From an uncultured Cryomorphaceae bacterium (GTDB taxonomy: Bacteria > Bacteroidota > Bacteroidia > Flavobacteriales > Schleiferiaceae): DNA of 64,000 nt. Position 1 is the stretch's first letter; each line of letters begins with the position of its first letter. The position numbers and the translations under genes are program-made. Below are positions 54,232 through 62,972 of the stretch, piece after piece. Below the pieces are notes generated by a model, which did not search any database, was not told the DNA's origin, and saw nothing but the letters and a program-made list of their open reading frames with translations. Location: positions 16,097-80,096 of the forward strand of contig CAJVWI010000010.1 in assembly GCA_913009655.1 (NCBI GenBank), written 5' to 3'.

Positions 54232-54870
54232 ATGACTTCACGTACCATTTTTTACATAAGAATTGCTTTAGGGATAATAACTTTAGTTCTATCCTACAGG
54301 ATTTACCGTATCATTATGCAGCCAATCGAGTTTGCTTCCATAAAAGAGAAACGTTATGAAAAAATAACAAATCGATTAGAACAGTTAAGAGAGGCCCAAT
54401 TGATCTTTAAATCCGAATACAACCAATATTCAAACAATTTTGACGATCTCATTACTTTTTTAGATAATGCCCAAGTAAGTATTATTGAAAGAAAGGATAG
54501 TTCTTTTATGAGATATGATAAAATATACCAGACCGATATGTTGAAAGACACTATTATTTATAGAATAATTGGACAAACGTCTGCTAAAGAAAAACTAATC
54601 TCTTCCAGCCCTGACTTATTTGATGATGATTTTGATGTTTCTGAGCTTCGATTCATCCCATTTGCTAAAGATTCCACAGAGTTTGATATAGCAACTGGAC
54701 ACGTCGATAGAAATGGCGTTAGAGTTCAAGTTTTTGAAATTAAAGCAACAAATCAAGACTTTTTTCATGATATCTATGACGATTACAAATCCCTTATCAT
54801 TGGACTGCGCATAGATGCTTTAAGTGTTGGGTCACTAACAGAACCAACTTTGAGTGGAAACTGGAAGTAA
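54232..54870 (+). CDS. Membrane-anchored protein of unknown function
   Basis: 212 residues with one N-terminal transmembrane helix (about 7-28; FYIRIALGIITLVLSYRIYRI), then a coiled-coil-like segment (about 33-65; FASIKEKRYEKITNRLEQLREA, helical) and a soluble domain. The arrangement (single helix plus helical stalk plus globular part) recalls pseudopilin/type IV-like proteins, but the N-terminus is not a prepilin site. It overlaps DUF3822 by 17 bases; the run with DUF3822 and rsmD is common in Bacteroidota. Function unknown. Confidence 0.7.
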   Translation: MTSRTIFYIRIALGIITLVLSYRIYRIIMQPIEFASIKEKRYEKITNRLEQLREAQLIFKSEYNQYSNNFDDLITFLDNAQVSIIERKDSSFMRYDKIYQTDMLKDTIIYRIIGQTSAKEKLISSSPDLFDDDFDVSELRFIPFAKDSTEFDIATGHVDRNGVRVQVFEIKATNQDFFHDIYDDYKSLIIGLRIDALSVGSLTEPTLSGNWK

Positions 54871-55579
54871 CCCTTTTCCTAGTTCATGGGTTTCTTTTCC
54901 CGATGTGAAACCGATACTTAAAGATCAAATAATTTTGATCATCGGAAAATCAGATGGAGTTGATTTTTTAATTTGCTCTAAAAATGACTACAAACCTCTG
55001 GGCTCAGTTATTTCAATGGTTTTTGAGGATTTCATTTCCTGGTATAATGCGAATAGTCGTGAATTTTCTGACTGTCTACTTTTTGGAGAAGAAGATTTTG
55101 GGGCCTGGTATCCAGAATCATGGGTTGAGAATCAGGAAGAATGGTTAAAACCTCTTGATCCAGAAGGAGATCAATGGAATCGTCTAGTCATAGAATCAGG
55201 AATGGAGCTTTACTTCCGCTTCCCCGGTACATTTCCAGAAAATTTAAATTTCGTCCCTCTAATGGCGCACAATGCGAAACGATGGATAAAAACCAATGGT
55301 GATAGTGTGCGAGTTCATAGAAACGGCAATAGAATGGAAATGGCTGTCATCAAAGACAAAATTATACAACTTCATACAATTTTTCGAGTTGAATCTAGCA
55401 ATGAAGCTGCATATAGTTGCTTGCTACTTTATGATCAATGCGCTATCCACACCTTACATATTCCCCTAATTTGGGAAGGTGAAATGGATGAATTAGCATG
55501 GGAAAAACTTAGGCCCTTCATAAAAAAAATAGATACGTCATCATCTCATCCATGGTCAGCACTATCATGCTTAATATAA
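54854..55579 (+). CDS. DUF3822 family protein
   Basis: 241-residue Bacteroidota-specific protein predicted to have an actin/hexokinase-like fold; no nucleotide site is confirmed in this copy. Recognisable blocks are SGMELYFRFPG, FVPLMAHNAKRWIK and a late AAYSCLLLYDQCAIHTLHIPLIWEG. The family is characteristically next to rsmD (and coaD), and this copy precedes rsmD by 10 bases, which supports the assignment. Function unknown; a link to rRNA methylation or CoA synthesis is only suggested by synteny. Confidence 0.72.
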   Translation: METGSNPFPSSWVSFPDVKPILKDQIILIIGKSDGVDFLICSKNDYKPLGSVISMVFEDFISWYNANSREFSDCLLFGEEDFGAWYPESWVENQEEWLKPLDPEGDQWNRLVIESGMELYFRFPGTFPENLNFVPLMAHNAKRWIKTNGDSVRVHRNGNRMEMAVIKDKIIQLHTIFRVESSNEAAYSCLLLYDQCAIHTLHIPLIWEGEMDELAWEKLRPFIKKIDTSSSHPWSALSCLI

Positions 55580-55589
55580 AAAAATTTGT

Positions 55590-56138
55590 ATGAGAATAAT
55601 TAGAGGAAGGAATAAAGGAAAGATATTATCAGCGCCCAAAAATTTACCTGTTCGACCTACAACAGACATGGCAAAAGAGGGTGTTTTTAATATTATTGAA
55701 AATTATCTAGACTGGGATTCATCGACAGCTTTAGATTTATTTTGCGGCACTGGTAATATTAGTTTTGAAATGGCTAGTAGAGGCTGTTCTGAGGTAACCA
55801 GTGTAGATTCTCATGTAAATTGTATTAAGTACATAAATAAAATTGCTTCAGAACTTAATTATGATGAAATTCAAACCAAAGTCAGTGATGCAATAACATT
55901 TTTAAAACGAAACAAACGGTTGTGGGACTTTATTTTTGCTGACCCCCCTTATGACTTTGAAAATTATCATGAACTAATTGATCAAATCCCTGAAAAGTTA
56001 AAAAATAACGGGGTTTTTATTCTGGAACATGGAGGACAACATGATTTTAATGAGTGCGAAAACTTTGTTAGCACTCGAAGATATGGAAGTGTTCGAATTA
56101 CTATTTTTCGTTCAAAAACCATAGTAGCCAAAGCTTAA
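55590..56138 (+). CDS. rsmD: 16S rRNA (guanine(966)-N2)-methyltransferase
   Basis: 182-residue SAM-dependent methyltransferase that modifies G966 of 16S rRNA. MRIIRGRNKGKIL at the start, PTTDMAKEGVFNII, the SAM motif LDLFCGTGNISFEMASRG (about 49-66) and the catalytic DPPYDFE (about 116-122) are characteristic. It starts 10 bases after DUF3822. Its last 38 bases overlap the 3' end of rdgB in antisense. Confidence 0.93.
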   Translation: MRIIRGRNKGKILSAPKNLPVRPTTDMAKEGVFNIIENYLDWDSSTALDLFCGTGNISFEMASRGCSEVTSVDSHVNCIKYINKIASELNYDEIQTKVSDAITFLKRNKRLWDFIFADPPYDFENYHELIDQIPEKLKNNGVFILEHGGQHDFNECENFVSTRRYGSVRITIFRSKTIVAKA

Positions 56139-56682
56139 TAGCTTTTGAACGATGACTGATTTTTTGCTTTGCACTAAGATCCATTTGAGCAAATGTTAAC
56201 TCATTAGACTCTAGAGGGCTAAAAATAGAATCATAACCAAATCCATTATCACCAATTTCTTTTTTAGAAATCATACCTTGAACAACTCCCTCAAATAATT
56301 TTGAAACCTCATTATCTCTGAATGCTAATATGGTACGGAATTGACCCCTCCGATTATTAGTCGATTTCATTTCTTGCAACAATTTGATTCGATTTGCTGA
56401 ATCACTTTTTGAGTCACTTGCATACCTTGCAGAATGAACACCTGGAGCTCCAGAAAGAGATTCTACCTCAAGTCCACTATCATCTGCCAAGGTTGCTAAT
56501 CCTGTCTTTTCAAAAACATAATCAGCTTTCTGAAGTGCATTGGACTCAAGTGTTTCGCCAGTTTCAGAGAGCTCATTGTATATTCCTACTTGATCTAAGG
56601 TTAGAACATTCCAATGAATAGGTAATAATTCCTGAATTTCTTTGAGTTTATTTTTATTTTGAGTAGCTAATACTAGTTTCAT
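56101..56682 (-). CDS. rdgB: Non-canonical purine NTP pyrophosphatase (RdgB/HAM1)
   Basis: 193-residue house-cleaning enzyme that hydrolyses dITP/XTP. Motifs: KLVLATQNKNKLKEIQELL (phosphate-binding SxN/K region), ADDSGLEVESLSGAPGVHSARYA (metal site), and IGDNGFGYDSIF (base recognition), FAQMDLSAKQKISHRSKAI. Start at MKLVLATQN. Its 3' end overlaps rsmD by 38 bases on the opposite strand. Unlike many copies it does not accompany a metK or ribonuclease PH gene. Confidence 0.93.
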   Translation of the reverse strand: MKLVLATQNKNKLKEIQELLPIHWNVLTLDQVGIYNELSETGETLESNALQKADYVFEKTGLATLADDSGLEVESLSGAPGVHSARYASDSKSDSANRIKLLQEMKSTNNRRGQFRTILAFRDNEVSKLFEGVVQGMISKKEIGDNGFGYDSIFSPLESNELTFAQMDLSAKQKISHRSKAIKLWLLWFLNEK

Positions 56683-56704
56683 TTTGTACCATTTATCTAT
56701 CAAT

Positions 56705-56722
56705 ATTAACCTAAAGGTTAAT
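56705..56722. repeat. Palindrome between LysR gene and rdgB
   Basis: ATTAACC and GGTTAAT, 7-base arms around TAAA. It sits 23 bases upstream of rdgB and downstream of the LysR gene end; it could be an operator or a weak stem-loop. Confidence 0.6.
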
Positions 56723-56769
56723 TTTAGTATTCGTTTTTAATTAGTTGAAATATTTATTGTTGATTTAAA

Positions 56770-57666
56770 TCATCCAACAATATAGGAATGCTGAAAGCTT
56801 AAAAGTAAAGCATTTAATGCCTCGTCATTTTCACATGGAAAAAACTTGACTAACCATTGATACGCATAATCCTCAATCTCTAGGAGCCTTAATCTTGAAC
56901 GCTCTTCTGGTGTAAGTCTATAAATTTCAGACTGAGGCAAAAAAGCAGCTCCGAGACCTTTCCGTGAAGCAGCAATGATAGAATACCAATGACTGTCTGT
57001 TAGGATTAAATTTTTAATATTACATCGTATGCCATGCTCTAACAACTTGGACGTCATTTGATATTGAGCTGTCAATACAACATTTTTTGATTCTCTTAAC
57101 TTGCTTATGTTTATAGAATTATGACTTAACAGGCTATCGTGCTCTGGAAGAAGAATCCAACAACTTTCTTTTAACAAAAGATGATATTCATCTCTTATTG
57201 TTTCAGAATATTCAGAAAAAATAATTACATCTAATTTATTTTTTTGTGATTCAATATTCGAGAGTAAGGGATCTAGATGTATTATTTCAACTTTTATTTC
57301 AGGATTATATTGAATAAAACGGTGCAAAGCATCTGCCAACCATAATGGCTGATTTAGTGACATCCATCCTACTTTTAATGTACCTCTAAATGGGGTTTTA
57401 TATCCCTCAATGATATTTCCCAATTCACTTGCCTCAAAAAGAATTTTTTGAATCTGTTGATATACTCTTTCTCCAACGCGGGTCAATTCTAAAGGTTGAA
57501 TTGACCTATTCACCAGGGAAACTCCTAAGGTTTCTTCCATTTTCTGAAACTGGGAACTCAAAGTTGGTTGTGATACAGAACACGCATTTGCGGCACGAGC
57601 AAAATTTCGATGCTTTTCTAAAGCCACAAAATATGACATCTGAGTAAGACTTACAGTATAGCCCAT
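56770..57666 (-). CDS. LysR-type regulator, OxyR-like but without the peroxidatic Cys motif
   Basis: 298 residues: winged helix-turn-helix (about 5-64; FARAANACSVSQPTLSSQFQ) and a LysR effector domain. The DNA-binding half closely resembles OxyR of Bacteroidota (LTQMSYFVALEKHRNFARAAN, QKMEETLGV). Where OxyR carries DGHCFRD-type peroxidatic Cys, this protein reads AQYQMTSKL, so peroxide sensing by that Cys is not expected. Cysteines occur elsewhere (about 29, 168, 210). It is the last gene of the epimerase-deacetylase operon, its start overlapping the upstream acyltransferase gene by 16 bases. Confidence 0.82.
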   Translation of the reverse strand: MGYTVSLTQMSYFVALEKHRNFARAANACSVSQPTLSSQFQKMEETLGVSLVNRSIQPLELTRVGERVYQQIQKILFEASELGNIIEGYKTPFRGTLKVGWMSLNQPLWLADALHRFIQYNPEIKVEIIHLDPLLSNIESQKNKLDVIIFSEYSETIRDEYHLLLKESCWILLPEHDSLLSHNSINISKLRESKNVVLTAQYQMTSKLLEHGIRCNIKNLILTDSHWYSIIAASRKGLGAAFLPQSEIYRLTPEERSRLRLLEIEDYAYQWLVKFFPCENDEALNALLLSFQHSYIVG

Positions 57667-58556
57667 CTTTGATATCTTACATATGGCACTAATTGAGCAC
57701 CAAATCCAGAATAAAATCTTGATAGACCAGATTCTTTACTTCCCTCAAAATCAAAAATCTCCCACCTTCCGCATGAATATATAATTAATTCATTAATCAA
57801 TTGACTCATAGCATTACTGTCTCGACCTTCTTGTGAAACTGCACTAAACAATAAGACAATTCGATTTCCAGAAAAAGCAACAAAAACACCAGCGTGAAAA
57901 CGATTACCAGAACCGTATAAGCTCCAAACAGCACCTTTACCTTTATGAAGAAGATGATACATTATTTGACTTAATGAAGTAATAAATTTATCAGAAACGG
58001 AGTACCGCTTACTTTGATTTTGATTGAATTCGCGAATCAATACATCTGGTGTATCATGCTCAAAAAGATTAAGGTTTTGTTTCGAAGAGGATTTTAAATT
58101 TCTCTTTACCTGTTTGCTGTAATTGCCATGAATCTTTTCATACCCGTGAGATAATTCTAACTCATAATTAGGGGCAGTGCTAAAACGTTGTAATTTATAA
58201 TTCTTAAAATGCCAACCGTTATTGATATTCACCCATTCATTAGGTCGATGAAATGAAATATCTATTTTCTTAAAATTCTTGGGTATTGAATCTAATGCTC
58301 TTAATATGTTTTTTTTGTTATTTGCAGATCTTCCAATTGGACCCCATTGTTGAATTCCAAAAGGCAAGTAACCTGTTTTAAGACCTAAGACTCTTCTATA
58401 TGCAATGGGAATAGCTATCTCTTCCCCGATTATCGCCCCCCACTGGATACCAAGAGCATCCCCATAACCTTCAGTATCATATGGATATTTTTCGGGTGAT
58501 TCTTGATAAAGTTTATCCCAAAATTCATTTGACCAATCACCTTCTTGCCACCTCAT
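57651..58556 (-). CDS. FemAB/GNAT-like acyltransferase
   Basis: 301 residues. A GNAT-type fold with FemAB-like C-terminus: IFDFEGSKESGLSRFYSGFGAQLVPYVRYQRW (about 268-298) is the hallmark of the family of peptidoglycan- or glycan-modifying acyltransferases. A middle segment SKRYSVSDKFITSLSQIM and KGAVWSLYGSGNRFHAGVFVAF supports the fold. The acceptor is unknown; beside a polysaccharide deacetylase it is most plausibly a sugar-amine. It overlaps the upstream fused gene by 4 bases and the LysR gene downstream by 16 bases. Confidence 0.8.
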   Translation of the reverse strand: MRWQEGDWSNEFWDKLYQESPEKYPYDTEGYGDALGIQWGAIIGEEIAIPIAYRRVLGLKTGYLPFGIQQWGPIGRSANNKKNILRALDSIPKNFKKIDISFHRPNEWVNINNGWHFKNYKLQRFSTAPNYELELSHGYEKIHGNYSKQVKRNLKSSSKQNLNLFEHDTPDVLIREFNQNQSKRYSVSDKFITSLSQIMYHLLHKGKGAVWSLYGSGNRFHAGVFVAFSGNRIVLLFSAVSQEGRDSNAMSQLINELIIYSCGRWEIFDFEGSKESGLSRFYSGFGAQLVPYVRYQRWAIL

Positions 58557-60859
58557 TGTTTAGTTGATTTTAGATAATCATTAATTCCTGTTAGCCAATT
58601 TATATATTTTCTGTTCTCTCTATTCATATTCATATTAGGGCCAAACAATCTCCAGTGAGTAGCAACTGCCAGCCCAGCCCCATAGCGATTTGCAAGAGTT
58701 TTCCATTCTTGTAAAAAAGAAATTATTTCATTAGGGGTTAAATCGATAAGGTTTTGATCCATCACTGCAACAGGAACCCATGTCAAATATGGCAAGCCAT
58801 AGTTATCAATAGCACCCTTTTCTGCACCGAACCATACAGGAAACGGAACTCCTAATCCTGCTCTGTAGCCTGGCTTGTTTGGGTATTCTAGACTCCAATC
58901 TTCTTGAATATTTGCCCTATCCAATGCAGTATATGTTTCTGGTATACTCATCCTTAAATAATGAAACCTCGAGCGAACTATTTTTTGGCCAAGCACATCA
59001 ACTAAAACATTAGTCTCAGTCTTTAACCAGTTTGAATCTAGGTCATGTCCTGAATAAGTTGGATGAATTCCGATACTTGGAAAATGCTTGAATATTTTTC
59101 GTATTCCTACTTTAACTGTTTTATTTACAATACTTGGCCCCCTATCAAATTCACTTCTTTTTGGACCTATCCAAGCAAAAAATTGAAATCTAATTTCTGA
59201 GTATGTTTTTTTTAACCCAATAAAATTCTCAATTGAATCAAAAGGGTCTATTTCATCAAAACGTGCTTTTAATCTTCTCCATTTTCCAGATATCAAATCT
59301 ATTATGAATCCTAAACTCCTGTGCATTATACTAAATCCTTTGAACGCATACAAATGATCAATATCAACAACTAGAGTTATTGGAGGACTATCTCTAGATT
59401 CAAGAGTGAATTCGGGTCTAAAATATTGAATGAATTTTTCAGCTAAAACATGTAACTCTGGGATACCTGGATGATTTTCTTTATCTAAAAAAGATCGACA
59501 GTAATTTTCGCCATTAAAACGGCCATGTTCATCGAGTGATTTTGAATTCCATTCCTCGCTTCTACTTGCTCCGTAAGCAATCAATGCCAAATAATCATTC
59601 TGCATATCCGATGTGAGAAAATCGCTTTCATTTGTCCAGAGTTCCATGCCTTCATTAGAAGCCCATAAGTTACTTTTTGGCCATGACATTCCATTTTTTC
59701 TCCAACTTAATTTAATTCCAGTTATGCGGCGAATTATTTCTCCCGCAAATATTAATCGATTATCATTTTCATCTCCATTCAAAGTCAACGAATTGGGGCT
59801 AATAGACTTTTCATCGACCCATAAAGCCTTTGCGATTTTTTTTGCTGCATTCCCATCTCCATAAATTAGTTTAAATTCTCTTGGAACATAATCTCTAATA
59901 ATCTTGAGAATGGAATGAGACATTTTCTCTGAAGATGCATATTCATTTTGATCGATAAGAAATGAATTACCAGTATCCAATAACTCTTTCCACTCAGTTT
60001 CAGATCGCAAAACGATGCATGGTTTTTGTAAAAAATACGCCTCTTTCTGTAAACCTCCTGAGTCGGTAATTACCCACTCAGAATCTTCGAGTTCATTAAT
60101 CAGATCTCCATGACTTAAAGGGTCAATACAATTAATATTTTTTGGCAAATCATTTGCGTTAATAAACTGCCTTAATCTTGGATGAATTGGCCAAATTAGT
60201 TGATAATCATTAGATATCTCTTCTAAGGCTTTGATTATTTTATTTCTTATTTTTTCATCATCAACATTTATATTTCTATGCAGTGTAATGAGTATTTTCC
60301 CCGGAGAAAAAGACTTTTCCTTCCTTGACTTTAAGGCATCTAACATGATATCACCTGAAAGAATAGTGTGACTTTTTCCACGATCTAGACCCTCTCGTTT
60401 TAGTTGCAAAATAGCACTACGAGAAGGCGCGAAATGCCAATCACTGAGAAGATCAGTATTCACCCTGCAACTTTCCTCTGGCATCTTGGTATTGAAACCT
60501 CTTAATCCCGCTTCAACATGCGCCAATGGCAATTTCAACATATTTGCTGATACAGCCCCGAGAATTGTAGAGTTAGTATCCCCGTATACAACTACAGTAT
60601 CTGGGTTTAGATTAGAAAGGTGAGACTTCAGGAGATCAAGCATCTTTAATGAGACAATCTCTCCATTTAATGGAGGATCCCATTTGAAAACTTTGTCTGG
60701 TTTGATTCCAAACTCATTAAAGAAGACATCACTCATTCCCTTCTCCCAATGCTGACCAGTATGAATAATAAACTGCGGTGCTCCTTCTTTACCTAAAGCT
60801 CTGTATAATGGCAAAAGTTTAATAAACTGTGGACGAGCGCCGACGATATGTGCAATCAT
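58553..60859 (-). CDS. Fused UDP-N-acetylglucosamine 2-epimerase and polysaccharide deacetylase-like protein
   Basis: 768 residues from MIAHIVGARPQ. The N-terminal half (about 1-345) is a WecB-type non-hydrolysing epimerase: GARPQFIKLLPL, TGQHWEKGMSD, YGDTNSTILGA, HVEAGLRGF, PEESCRVNTDLLSD and a late TDSGGLQKEA. It converts UDP-GlcNAc to UDP-ManNAc. The C-terminal half (about 365-768) matches the DUF7033-associated polysaccharide deacetylases: LVVDIDHLYAFKG (metal Asp), GIHPTYSGHD, RFHYLRM, YRAGLGVPFPVW. The coding sequence is continuous with no frameshift visible. Fusion of these two enzymes is unusual. It heads an operon with the acyltransferase and LysR genes. Confidence 0.88.
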   Translation of the reverse strand: MIAHIVGARPQFIKLLPLYRALGKEGAPQFIIHTGQHWEKGMSDVFFNEFGIKPDKVFKWDPPLNGEIVSLKMLDLLKSHLSNLNPDTVVVYGDTNSTILGAVSANMLKLPLAHVEAGLRGFNTKMPEESCRVNTDLLSDWHFAPSRSAILQLKREGLDRGKSHTILSGDIMLDALKSRKEKSFSPGKILITLHRNINVDDEKIRNKIIKALEEISNDYQLIWPIHPRLRQFINANDLPKNINCIDPLSHGDLINELEDSEWVITDSGGLQKEAYFLQKPCIVLRSETEWKELLDTGNSFLIDQNEYASSEKMSHSILKIIRDYVPREFKLIYGDGNAAKKIAKALWVDEKSISPNSLTLNGDENDNRLIFAGEIIRRITGIKLSWRKNGMSWPKSNLWASNEGMELWTNESDFLTSDMQNDYLALIAYGASRSEEWNSKSLDEHGRFNGENYCRSFLDKENHPGIPELHVLAEKFIQYFRPEFTLESRDSPPITLVVDIDHLYAFKGFSIMHRSLGFIIDLISGKWRRLKARFDEIDPFDSIENFIGLKKTYSEIRFQFFAWIGPKRSEFDRGPSIVNKTVKVGIRKIFKHFPSIGIHPTYSGHDLDSNWLKTETNVLVDVLGQKIVRSRFHYLRMSIPETYTALDRANIQEDWSLEYPNKPGYRAGLGVPFPVWFGAEKGAIDNYGLPYLTWVPVAVMDQNLIDLTPNEIISFLQEWKTLANRYGAGLAVATHWRLFGPNMNMNRENRKYINWLTGINDYLKSTKQ

Positions 60860-60960
60860 AAAAGATCCTGATAAATAACCAATTCGCTTCAAAAGCCTAG
60901 CTAAACTAGTCCTTAAAACTTAAAACTTAATTTAAAATGAAAGGATATACGAATCTTTTC

Positions 60961-60990
60961 TAAAAAAAAAGCCGCTCATTCAAAGCGGCT
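60961..60990 (-). terminator. Rho-independent terminator of rpsT
   Basis: Minus strand: AGCCGCT, loop TTGAATG, AGCGGCT, then nine T. Strong stem and U run; it closes the tRNA-Glu/rpsT transcript and isolates the epimerase operon. Confidence 0.88.
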
Positions 60991-61012
60991 AATCAAAATT
61001 AAAATTGTAATA

Positions 61013-61267
61013 CTATTTTAAGCCATTTACATATTTTGTTAAACTAGATTTTAAGTTTGAGGCTTTATTCTTATGAATAATATTTTTCTTAGCTAGTTTA
61101 TCAAGAGCCGATGAAACTAATGGCAATTGAATAGCAGCGGCGGCAGCGTCAGTCATAATCCTGAGCGAACGAATAGCATTACGCGTAGTTTTATGATAAT
61201 ACTTATTGTGCACGCTCTTCTTGTGCATTTGACGAATTCTCTTTATTGCCGATTTATGATTTGCCAT
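61013..61267 (-). CDS. rpsT: Ribosomal protein S20
   Basis: 84 residues, bS20, a helical hairpin protein binding 16S rRNA. MANHKSAIKRIRQMHKKSVHNKYYHKTTR, rich in Lys/Arg, then LDKLAKKNIIHKNKASNLKSSLTKYV, is diagnostic. It follows tRNA-Glu on the same strand by 39 bases with no separate strong promoter visible, and ends in the strong terminator at 60961-60990. Confidence 0.97.
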   Translation of the reverse strand: MANHKSAIKRIRQMHKKSVHNKYYHKTTRNAIRSLRIMTDAAAAAIQLPLVSSALDKLAKKNIIHKNKASNLKSSLTKYVNGLK

Positions 61268-61277
61268 AATATATATA

Positions 61278-61298
61278 TTCTGTATTCTGTATTCTCTT
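61278..61298. repeat. 7-base tandem repeat between rpsT and tRNA-Glu
   Basis: Three near-identical heptamers ATTCTGT, ATTCTGT, ATTCTCT, upstream of the rpsT start codon, on the 5' leader. Confidence 0.6.
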
Positions 61299-61306
61299 TT
61301 TTTTTG

Positions 61307-61380
61307 TGACCCGTACGGGATTCGAACCCGTGATCTTCTCCGTGAAAGGGAGATGTCCTAAACCGCTAGACGAACGGGCC
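61307..61380 (-). tRNA. tRNA-Glu (anticodon TTC)
   Basis: 74 bases on the minus strand. Acceptor stem GGCCCGT pairs with ACGGGTC (one wobble), anticodon stem TCTCC/GGAGA surrounds the loop CTTTCAC with anticodon TTC, the T arm is ACGGG-TTCGAAT-CCCGT, and the discriminator is A. CCA is not encoded. It lies between proS and rpsT on the same strand, with its own promoter at 61398-61405. Confidence 0.95.
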
Positions 61381-61397
61381 AAATGATTTTGGGAGTG

Positions 61398-61405
61398 CAA
61401 ATGTA
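61398..61405 (-). promoter_or_regulatory. TAnnTTTG promoter of tRNA-Glu and rpsT
   Basis: Minus-strand TACATTTG followed by C, 17 bases upstream of the tRNA; exact consensus. It probably also supplies rpsT. Confidence 0.6.
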
Positions 61406-61429
61406 TTACAAAATCCGCATTAGTTCACT

Positions 61430-61451
61430 AGCATATTAAATTTAATATGCT
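61430..61451. repeat. Perfect 22-base palindrome overlapping the proS stop
   Basis: AGCATATTAA followed by its exact reverse complement with a two-base centre (AT). It covers the proS stop codon and lies upstream of the tRNA promoter. Confidence 0.75.
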
Positions 61452-62914
61452 CTTGCAAAAAGAACTCTTTCACTAGAGGGGTTACGCGTTAGGATGCACA
61501 ATCCATCTTTCTTTTCATTATTTAAAGGAATGCACCTTATAGTTGCCTTGGTCATTTCTTTAATTTTATTTTCAGTCTCTACAGTTCCATCCCAATGGGC
61601 AGAAACGAAACCTCCTTCATCCAAAGCCATTTTAAAAGAATCCCAATTATCAACAATATGTATATTATTATCCAATGAGGCTTTGGCTTTAATAAATAAT
61701 TGTTCCTGAATTTCATTAAGTAGCGACTCAATATGTGAGTCAACCATCTCCAAGTTAACAGACTCTTTTGATAAATTATCACGTCGCGCTACTTCCACCG
61801 TTCCTCTCTCTAAATCCCTGGGCCCAATGGCTATTCTAATAGGCACACCTTTAAGCTCATATTCATTAAACTTCCATCCAGGCTTATAGCTATCTCTGTT
61901 GTCATATTTAACCCGGATTCCTAATTTTTTTAATTTTCCTGAAAGACCTTTAACTACAGCGTCTAGCTTTAGAAGCTCTTCCTCACTTCGATAAATTGGA
62001 ATAATCACAACCTGAGTAGGAGCTAATTTAGGAGGCAAGACCAAGCCATTATCATCAGAGTGAGTCATAATTAAGGCCCCCATTAATCTTGTGCTTACCC
62101 CCCACGAAGTTCCCCAAACATACTTCATTTCGCCATTCTTATCTTGAAACTTAACATCAAAGGCTTTAGCAAAATTCTGACCGAGAAAATGAGAGGTGCC
62201 TGCTTGTAACGCTTTACCGTCCTGCATCAAAGTTTCAATACAATAGGTTTCTAGTGCTCCAGCAAATCTCTCATTAGAAGACTTAGTGCCTCGGACTACA
62301 GGAATGGCCATGTGCTCCTCAACGAAATCTCCGTAAACACCAAGCATCTGTTCTGCTTCAGAAATCGCCTCTTTTTCTGTAGCATGAGCGGTGTGACCCT
62401 CTTGCCATAGGAATTCAGATGTTCTTAAAAATAGACGGGTACGCATTTCCCAACGCACAACATTTGCCCATTGGTTAACTAAAATCGGCAGATCTCTGTA
62501 ACTCTGAACCCATTTTTTATATGTATCCCAAATGATGGTCTCAGAAGTAGGCCTAACTATTAATTCTTCTTCCAGCTTTGCTGTTTCATCTACAACTACT
62601 CCCGGTCCATTGGGATTATTTTTTAACCTGTAATGAGTTACAACGGCACATTCTTTAGCAAAACCTTCAACGTGATCTGCTTCTTTTGAAAAGTGACTTT
62701 TCGGAATAAAAAGAGGGAAATAGGCATTAACATGACCTGTTTCCTTAAAGCGGTGATCAAGTTCAGCTTGAATTTTCTCCCATATTGCAAAACCATATGG
62801 TTTAATTATCATGCATCCTCTAACGCCTGAATTATCAGCTAAATCCGCCTGAATAACCAAATCATTATACCAACGACTGTAATCATTTTTTCTCGGGGTA
62901 AGGTTCTTTGCCAT
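61442..62914 (-). CDS. proS: Prolyl-tRNA synthetase (short type)
   Basis: Class II aminoacyl-tRNA synthetase, 490 residues, of the short archaeal/eukaryotic-like form without the INS editing domain. Motif 2 is [26 protein letters not shown] (about 161-186), motif 3 lies around [15 protein letters not shown], the anticodon-binding domain (about 300-400) includes [14 protein letters not shown], and a C-terminal extension ends in ERVLFARAY. It has a promoter 43 bases upstream, divergent from the repeat lipoprotein. Confidence 0.95.
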   Translation of the reverse strand: MAKNLTPRKNDYSRWYNDLVIQADLADNSGVRGCMIIKPYGFAIWEKIQAELDHRFKETGHVNAYFPLFIPKSHFSKEADHVEGFAKECAVVTHYRLKNNPNGPGVVVDETAKLEEELIVRPTSETIIWDTYKKWVQSYRDLPILVNQWANVVRWEMRTRLFLRTSEFLWQEGHTAHATEKEAISEAEQMLGVYGDFVEEHMAIPVVRGTKSSNERFAGALETYCIETLMQDGKALQAGTSHFLGQNFAKAFDVKFQDKNGEMKYVWGTSWGVSTRLMGALIMTHSDDNGLVLPPKLAPTQVVIIPIYRSEEELLKLDAVVKGLSGKLKKLGIRVKYDNRDSYKPGWKFNEYELKGVPIRIAIGPRDLERGTVEVARRDNLSKESVNLEMVDSHIESLLNEIQEQLFIKAKASLDNNIHIVDNWDSFKMALDEGGFVSAHWDGTVETENKIKEMTKATIRCIPLNNEKKDGLCILTRNPSSERVLFARAY

Positions 62915-62957
62915 TTTTAAATGGTATGGGTTTTGTAATTACTATTTTATATTAAGA

Positions 62958-62965
62958 CAAAGGTA
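62958..62965 (-). promoter_or_regulatory. TAnnTTTG promoter of proS
   Basis: Minus-strand TACCTTTG, exact consensus, 43 bases before the proS ATG, which leaves a leader of about 38 bases. Confidence 0.65.
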
Positions 62966-62972
62966 CTTCATC

